Made by a program: the position numbers and the translations under genes. DNA of 64,000 bases, taken from positions 8,308,001-8,372,000 of the forward strand of contig OX381708.1 in assembly GCA_947462335.1 (NCBI GenBank), read 5' to 3'. Shown here piece by piece: positions 26,601 through 35,600 of the stretch. How positions within the stretch are numbered: position 1 is the stretch's first letter; each line of letters starts with the position of its first letter. This DNA comes from Harmothoe impar. Lineage: Eukaryota; Annelida; Polychaeta; Phyllodocida; Polynoidae. Below the pieces are notes generated by a model. The model worked only from the letters and a program-made list of their open reading frames with translations. It was not told the origin of the DNA and did not search any database.

Positions 26601-29600
26601 AAGAGAAATTACTGGAAAAAACGTATTCAAACTCATAATTTCCTCTACTGAACACACCTTAATTGTTGGGTCCCATATATGGTGGGAACATCTATAGGAA
26701 GGGTGTGAAGGTGTTAAGGGGGGGTGATATCATAGCTTTAGCACCTCCACAGAACAAAAGTGATGACGGCCATTGAAAGGGGAACAGGGTCATTATCCGG
26801 CCATGTCTCAGACCTGATTAAAGCTAGTACCGTATTCGACGTAATAAGCGCACACCCCCTAATAAGTGCACACCCCCCGTTTTTGGCCAATTCTTATACT
26901 AGAAATAATCAAAAATATCTGAATTGTTTTACCCTAATTAAACTCTTTACTACTAAAAGGTGCTCATAATAATTTTTAAGCGCACTGTGCGTTTATTACG
27001 TCAAATACGGTACATCTGCTTTTATCCCCTCATTGAAAATACACTAGAAAAGCCCATTTTGAGGGATATTGGATCCCATCGTGACCTATTAACACCCAGT
27101 GCATCAGAGGAAACTAGTCATTTGCCTAAATTTAATACAATGTCTACTTCATGCATTAACATTGAAATTTCCAATCACTCATACTTCTCTATTTCCAATG
27201 ATATCATTCAGCATAGAATTAAGTAGGAATTCATAACATAATTTATCATTACCTCAGGGAGATCTATATTTAAGCACTGACTCCAATGCCATAACCCCAC
27301 CAGTCCTTTACCATTCCAGGCTGTGTCTCATGAGATGGGGCCAAGTGTGAACGTCTTTGACCGGGTGCCAGCTTTGACCTGGTGACAGCTTTGACCGGCT
27401 TGATAGAAAAGGGCTTATTTCTCATGAGACACAGCCTCCATCAACATTTTCAAAAGAACGGCAATCGAATGGCTACAGAATGGTGACGGAATCAGCTAAA
27501 ATGTTGACGGATTTTCCAATTTGGGTTCCACTGACCCATCCATTAAAGGGGGTCTGTCCTCATCAGAGTGCAGCCATCTTGTGCCCTATTCTATGACTGA
27601 AATACACCAGGATCCGCCCACAGGTTGTGTTATGCACCACCCACCAACTAGTATCCTTACCATAACGACCCCAGAGTTGCCCAAACAATCTCGTTGTGTC
27701 CTGGGCTGTGTGCAGTCAGTAGGGTCTTTATCCCTATATGGTCCCTGGGAGCATGGGCCGTTTATGGAGTGGTGCTGGGAGTCCCTTAAACCCCCAGAGC
27801 CCCTATATATAGGGCTGGGTACATGTCCCGACTGCACTCTGACTGTTACTGGACGTGCAGTAAGATCTGCAGGTTTAAATTACCCTGACCCTCATGCCTA
27901 CATAGGTTCCTTGCCTCTATGCACGCATTAATGCACTTTGGAATAGTCCTGTTTAATGTATGCAGCTTTGATACATACATAGTAGATCACCGGGGTGTGT
28001 CTAATGACACAACAGTGAGAAAACAGTGGCGCCAGCTGGGCAATATAGTGCGAGTTTAAGAGATCCATTGATGGAAGGGTCAAAAATGTATGAACCTGCC
28101 AATGAAGTCTGTCACATTTGGGGGGAAAATGGACGGAAATTAAAAGAAATTCATCCAGATCTACACCCAGTTGATACTCAGGAAATATTGACAAAACATC
28201 AACGGATAAAGGTGGAAGCAGGAATTTGATTGGTCAGTGATTTTCTGTCCGAGAGTCACAGCTTTAGTGTATAATAGCAACTTTAATGTGACATTATCTA
28301 GTACAATTTGACGTTATCTAGTACCATGTGACATTATCTAGTACAATGTGACGTTATCTAGTACCATGTGACATTATTTAGTACCATGTGATATTATTTA
28401 GTATATCTAGTATCTAGTACCATGTGAGGTCATCTACTACAGGTAAATAGACATGGTAAATCTCTCGGATAACCCACAGCTGATGTGCGAGTCAGATCGC
28501 TTGTGCCACTTATAGGATTGGTATGAGTGTAGTTTATATATGAGCTTTTGCTATCATAGTATAGCAATAATGTCACCACAATCAGATCACCAATGCGGCT
28601 TATAGGATCAGCCAAAATCAGGGTGTGGCTTATATGTGAGTTTAATGGTATCCTTTTTTGCCAAACACAGCCCAAACTAACGTCAGAACACAGTCTATAC
28701 TAACGTTCGAACACAGGCCATACTGACTTCCAAACACAGGCCATATTAAATTCCAAACACAGCCCATACTAACGTCGGAACACAGGCCATACTAACATCC
28801 AAACACAGGCCATACTAACGTTCGAACACAGACCATACTAACGTCCAAACACAGGCCATACTAATGTCCAAACACAGGCCATACTAATGTCCACACACAG
28901 GCCATACTAACTTCCAAACACAGGCCATACTAATGTCCGAACACAGACCATAGTAACGTCCAAACACAGCCCATACTAACGTCCGAACACAGACCATACT
29001 AACGTCCGAACACAGGCCATACTAATGTCCAAACACAGGCCATACTAACGTCCGAACACAGCCCATACTAACGTCCGAACACAGGCCATACTAATGTCCG
29101 AACACAGCCCATACTAAAGTCCGAACACAGACCATACTAACATCCAAACACAGGCCATACTAATGTCCGAACACAGCCCATACTAACGTCCACACACAGG
29201 CCATACTAATGTCCGAACACAGCCCATACTAACGTCCGAACACAGACCATACTAACGACCGAACACAGGCCATACTAACATCTAAAAACAGCCCATACTA
29301 ATGTTTGAACACAGGCCATACTTACGTCCAAACACAGGCCATATAGGGATGCAGCAGACCCCCTAAAAGAGCCATAATTCTGGAGTTTAATTCTGGGAAT
29401 TACTAAAAGCTATGGCATGTTTTTTTATGTTCTCCAAGTCATCTGGATGGAGAAAAGTGATGTTGTGGTGATGAAAGCTCATGCAGGCACCAAAAAATTC
29501 AAGATGGCCACCAAAATATTATAAATCATTGAAAATAACATATCTTTGTTTGTAATCAACATAGAGACATAATTTTCAGTTCAAAATATACATTTCCAAA

Positions 29601-32600
29601 GTGAAGGAATTCAATTTCATCATTTATGAGAACTTAAGTGGCAGCCATCTTGAATTTTTAATGAGGTCGGGCAACGGAATACTTCTTTTGAGAATGTTAT
29701 TTCTAGTTCATATCAGCATACAGAAGAATTATTAAATCAAAAAACATTATTTCTGATGGTAAGGAGTTGAGAGTCAACACTTGGCACAATACATGTGGCA
29801 GCCATTTTGAATATTTAATGAGATCGGCCGAATAGTGAGAAAACAACCAAAATTCAGGCCTTCAGATTGCTAATCAAATCTCACCATGCCTTCATTAAAA
29901 TGGTCAGAAACCTTCATATGGGACCCAAAGAGACCATTTAAAGTCCCTACTCTGGGTAGAGGTTTAGTTTTTGGTAAAATACTGATAAATCAGGCATTTG
30001 TTCCCATACAATTAAGTCCCTATATTGCCATAAAACAACAATATGAGGCCTAACCAGGCAGATTAAAATTCTGTTAACTACTTCCTTAGCCCCCCCCCAA
30101 CCCACTACCTCAGCATGCACCAATACCCCTCAGATACCCCCCCCCCCCCTTCATCTCCATATTGTACTGTATGCAGAATCAGGAGTCAGGATCTTTTAAC
30201 ATCAATAGACATTCAAATATATACACATTGGCCTGTCTCAGGAGTAAGACAGTGGTGTGTTTAAAGGAGGGGTAGGGGATATGAAGGGGGCCTAGACCCA
30301 GGGGCCTAGACCCCCCCCCCCCCCGCCCCAATAAGGAAATACCTATATGGTTATAGCACCTCACCACAAATTTGATATGGACCCAAAGAGACCACTAAAG
30401 TTTATATATTCTTGTGATTCTATGAATACAACCCCTTTTTGGAAAGGCATCATCATTGATATAATAGGGATATATGAGCTTTTTGGAGACCTTTGCCTAG
30501 ATAGGTAATACCATTTTCAAAGGTCTCTATAATTCATTTTCACTTACCCCACCAATGGTTACAACCCCCCCCCCCCCCCCACTTCCATTCTATGCCTAGT
30601 ACCCCACCCCCATGTGTATTCATAGTCCAGAAGACGGCTTAATGTTACACTAATTATACATTGTAGTTCTATGATAGTTATAGCTGAGATGTAATATCAC
30701 CATCTCCTATAACCTGATACAAACAAGAAATACCCCCCCCTCCCCAATCAAGTGGTGAAATGCATAGAATGATGGATGGTGGGGGTGAGAGAAAGCCTGC
30801 AGATTCAGGATTGATGTCCATACATCTCAGTCCACATCTTATATGGTTAATTCCCCAGACAAGAGACAATTCAAAGGGGAGGGGAAACTATATAAGGGAC
30901 AGAAGAGCCTCCGAACCCACAGGAGGTTTCATAAATGGTAGGGTAAAGAGCTCTTGAAAATATTTGGAATAATCTTGAATATCTATGTCTTTACTGAATA
31001 TCTGTTTGAAGAAAATGCATGACATCTGTGGGAACATCTGACTAATAGATATATGCAAAGTCTAAAGATTATCCTCAAATAAAATCCAGCTTATCATATT
31101 CCCAACTGTTATAATTTTGAAGTCTGGCTGCTCTCTCAACATAAACATTCCCTCCACAGTCTAGATGCTGGTGAGTTTATTGAGCTGCTTCCTCCACCAC
31201 CCCACCCCTTAATGACTCTCACTAGCCTAAACATTAAACATGACCCCCTGTAGGGGGTCATGTTTTGATTGGTCAGTGGTCAGTGATTTTCTGTCCGAGA
31301 GTCAGCGTTTTAGTCTATAATAGCAACTTTAACGAGTGTCTCTACCTGGTAGGGATAGACCGATCCATGGCGACTAGACCCTACCTCATCTCATCGAAAT
31401 AAAATGTCTATCAATTAGCCAACAACAAATCTTTGTTGAGCCCCATATTAAACCTTGGTGGGCCTCACTATGCTACGGTGACCGGGTAGATGTCCATCAA
31501 TGGCTGTAAGTGTCCAATATCAGGCAAGGAGTGCAAAGACAAAGGTCCACAACTTTTGGTCTGTAGCCTGGGTTATTACACAAGTTAAAGGTGGGGCCGT
31601 ATTTCACAAGGCTGCAGGCCACGAAGGCATATTCTAATCATATTATCATCTCCTATATCCCGAAGACCTTAAACCTTACAAATGTGCCCGGGACCATATG
31701 TTCAAAACACATCTTCTGGATAAGTACTATTACAGGGAATATTGTGGTGGAGTGATAAAGACATGTGGTTACTATTTATAGCAATTTTGTCTGTATATAT
31801 GTGAGAATACTATGTTCATTGGCGGATCTAGGGGGGGCCCGACAGGCCTTGGCCCCCCCTAGATCCGCCCCTATCCAGTACCATGTGACGTTATCTAGTA
31901 CCATGTGACATTATCTAGTACCATGTGACATTATTTAGTACCATGTGACGTTATCTAGTACCATGTGACATTATTTAGTACCATGTGACATTATTTAGTA
32001 CCATGTGACATTATCTAGTACCATGTGACATTATTTAGTACCATGTGACATTATCCAGTACAATGTGACGTTATCTAGTACCATGTGACATTATCTAGTA
32101 CAATGTGACATTATCTAGTACCATGTGAGGTCATCTACTACAGGTAAATAGACATGTTCTGATATCTCAAATTTGGCAGAGATTGGAGGATTACCGTAAA
32201 ATCTCTTGGATAACCCACAGCTGATGTGCGAGTCAGATCGCTTGTGCCACTTATAGGATTGGTACGAGTGTAGTTTATATATGAGCTTTTGCTATCATAG
32301 TATAGCAATAATGTCACCACAATCAGATCACCAATGCCGCTTATAGGATCAGCCAAAAGTCAGGGTGTGGCTTATATGTGAGTTTAATGGTATACCTTTT
32401 TGCCAAACACAGCCCATACTAATGTCAGAACACAGTCTATACTAATGTCCGAATCCAGGCCATACTAGCATCCGAACACAGACCATACTAATGTCTGAAC
32501 ACAGACCATACTAACGTCCAAACACAGGCCATACTAATGTCCACACACAGGCCATACTAACGTCCAAACACAGCCCATACTAACGTCCGAACACAGCCCC

Positions 32601-35600
32601 TATTAACGTCCAAACACAGCCTATATTAACGTCCAAACACAGGCCATACTAATGTCCAAACACAGCCCATACTAACGTCCAAACACAGGCCATACTTATG
32701 TCCACACACAGGCCATACTAACGTCCAAACACAGCCCATACTAATGTCCAAACACAGGCCATACCAATGTCTAAACACAGGCCATACTAACGTCCGAACA
32801 CAGACCATACTAATGTCCAAACACAGCCCATACTAACGTCCAAACACAGGCCATACTAATTTCTGAACGCAGGCCATACTAATGTCCAAACACAGGCCAT
32901 ACTAATGTCCGAACACAGCCCATACTAGCGTCCGAACACAGACCATACTAACGTCCGAACACAGGCCATACTAACGTCTGAACACAGGCCATACTAACGT
33001 CTGAACACAGACCATACTAACGTCTAAACACAGGCCATACTAATATCCGAACACAGGCCATACTAACGTCCAAACACAGGCCATATAGGGATGCAGCAGA
33101 CCCCTCAAAAGAGCCATATTTCTGGAGTTTATTTCTGGGAATTACTAAAAGCTATGGCATGTTTTTTTATGTTCTCCAAGTCATCTGGATGGAGAAAAGA
33201 GATGTTGTGGTGATGAAAGCTTGTGCAGGCACCAAAAAATTCAAGATGGCCGCCAAAATATTATAAATCATTGAAAATAACATATCTTTGTTTGTAATCA
33301 ACATAGAGACATAATTTTCAGTTCAAAATATACATTTCCAAAGTAAAGGAATTCAAATTCATCATTTATGAGAACTTAAGTGGCAGCCATCTTGAATTTT
33401 TAATGAGGTCGGGCACCAGAATACATGAATTTCTTTTGAGAATGTTATTTCTAGTTCATATCAGCATGCAGAACGAATTATTAGATCAAGAAACATTAAT
33501 TCTGATGGTAAGGAGTTGAGACATTAAACATGACCCCCTGTAGGGCAATAACAATGAGCACCTCTAGGAGTATGGGAACACCCAGACACCTAAACATAGG
33601 TACACCAATAGAATCCTCCTTTAAGTTTATTCTCTGAACTGAAATTGAAAATAAAATGGAAAGAATGGGCGGTAAATAGGTACTCTAATCCTTAAAGGTT
33701 ATTGCAGATGATACAAAACCCTGCTTTTTTTGTCATGGGGAAGGGTAGGTAACCATGGCTATGTGATTGCAATGCTAAATATCTGTCAAAGATAGGCATA
33801 CACTCAACATCTGCTACATCTGCATACACTCAACATCTGTTGTTGCTACATTATTCAGGTATATGCAAATTTATACAACATAGGCCTGGCAGATCTATGC
33901 CATCCCCCATATGGGATAAAGAGCAGGTTAAACTTTGAGCACAGATGAATACATATTTCAATGTAAGACCAGTTACTGAACCCAGATTTGACTTGACGTG
34001 CAGTATCCCTCTACCAGCTGTAGTAGTATATGTATATACCTGCTAGGGTGATCTAGAGGACACAGCTCACTCATTCTGAGGCATTGGAGAGGGGGTGGTG
34101 GCTGTCGGATTCCTCTTTTTACCACTACACTGTCCTACTCACAGGTATGATACATATTATGAGAGGTAATGCTGTGCACTGGGAAATATGGAGGGAGGGG
34201 TTGTCTGATAGTTAGAGTGACACTCTCCCCCCCCCCCCCCTCGAGAAAGGGTTGGAGTTGGGTGTGGGGGGCTCTTGGCCTCGTCATACCCCATACACAA
34301 CCTTTAACAACAGCACTGTCTCACTCCCAAGACATGTCAGGCTTGAGAATGTTGGAAGATCCTGTCATTCTGTCGCACTATGTAATATGATAGGTCTCAT
34401 GTTAATGTTAAGGAGTATAGGGTCTTAATTGTATGTAGCAAACACCTTCAAAATTGCTGATTTATCAATATTTTTACTAAGGATGAACCACCTCCCCAGA
34501 GGGGCTAACACCCGTATAATCACAACAATATGATTTTAAATGGTCTCTTCGGGTCCCATTATATATGAAGGTTTCTGACTATTTTAATGAAGTCATGGTG
34601 AGGTTTGAGTATGAATCTTATAGCCAGAATTTTGCCTGTTTTCTTACTATTTGTTGCATCTGACCCACAAACGGCAGGTGTACAAAAAGCAGATCTTCCA
34701 GGACCCAACCTCATTTAAAATCCAAGATGGCTGCCACTTATATAGCTTCTGATGAATAATGAATCCTAATCTCTTGACCCAAGAAATGCAGCATTTCAAT
34801 ATTAATTGTGTTTCTATTTTGAAGATCAGATAGTTCATGACGCTTAGTCTGATTTTGTACATTATGCCATCAATATAATTAATTATTCAAAATGGCTGTC
34901 ACAAACATCATGCTAAGGTTCAAGTTTTATCTCTTCATTATATCAAACAGAGGTTTCCTGAACCATAAAGTGGTTCTGCATGATGATAACAGCTGGAAAC
35001 CACAATTTAAAAGATATTCAGATATTTGGTGCCCGACCTCATTGAAAATTCAAGATGGCTGCCACCTACGTTCTCATATGTTATAAATCTGAATTCCTTG
35101 ACTTCAGGAATACATGTAAAACTTCAAATCATGTTTCTATGTTTTTATAGTGGGTGTAGAATCTTTCTTATTGAGTGGAAGACAAAATTAATATCATATT
35201 GCTTTTACCAGAATAACAGAAAATGTGTATAATCATTGGCCATTTTCATATAGCCTGCACGAGATATCATGACCACAACGTCACTTTTCATGGTCCCCAG
35301 GGTCCAATCAACATAAAAAACCATGCTGTAGCTTTTAGTAATCATTGGAATAAAATCACATCTGTTGGCCAAGCTGCTGCAGCCCTAATACTGTAAGACC
35401 AGATGATGCATATCTTATATGTTTATCTTTTATGGTTCATAACAGAAGTGCCAAAATGTTCTACAACATTTTGGTTATCTGACGAGAGCTATCACAATTG
35501 GCCGATGCGTATTAGGCATGGGAATTTAAATCAAATAAAGAGGAAAATCAGTCCTTGAATGCACATCATTATGTTATGGTAGCCAAAAACCTGAAGATCC

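Larger units (their letters stand above)
28225..29772 (+). mobile_element. Composite satellite-bearing element, copy 1
   Basis: It shares both ends with copy 2 at 31263-33520: TTGATTGGTCAGTG at the left and AAGGAGTTGAGA at the right. It contains a 20-bp array (28285-28436), a unique stretch with TTATAGGATTGGTA(T/C)GAG, a 23-bp array (28661-29345) and a common tail from ATATAGGGATGCAGCAGACC. No protein is encoded. Confidence 0.65.
31263..33520 (+). mobile_element. Composite satellite-bearing element, copy 2
   Basis: Larger copy of 28225-29772, with an extra segment at about 31335-31870 that ends in a 19-bp-arm inverted repeat (31821-31869, GGCGGATCTAGGGGGGG). It carries the 20-bp array (31876-32130) and the 23-bp array (32403-33087). 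It is flanked by an exact 25-bp direct repeat starting ACATTAAACATGACC (31231-31255 and 33521-33545). Confidence 0.65.

Noticed and set aside
27521..27931. 136-codon plus-strand open frame
   Set aside because: No domain, no splice context, and the DNA contains inverted copies of GACTGCACTCTGA-like sequence at both ends, more like a palindromic repeat than a gene.
28661..33087. CRISPR-like arrays
   Set aside because: The 23-bp and 20-bp units abut with no unique spacers and the DNA is animal; these are satellites.
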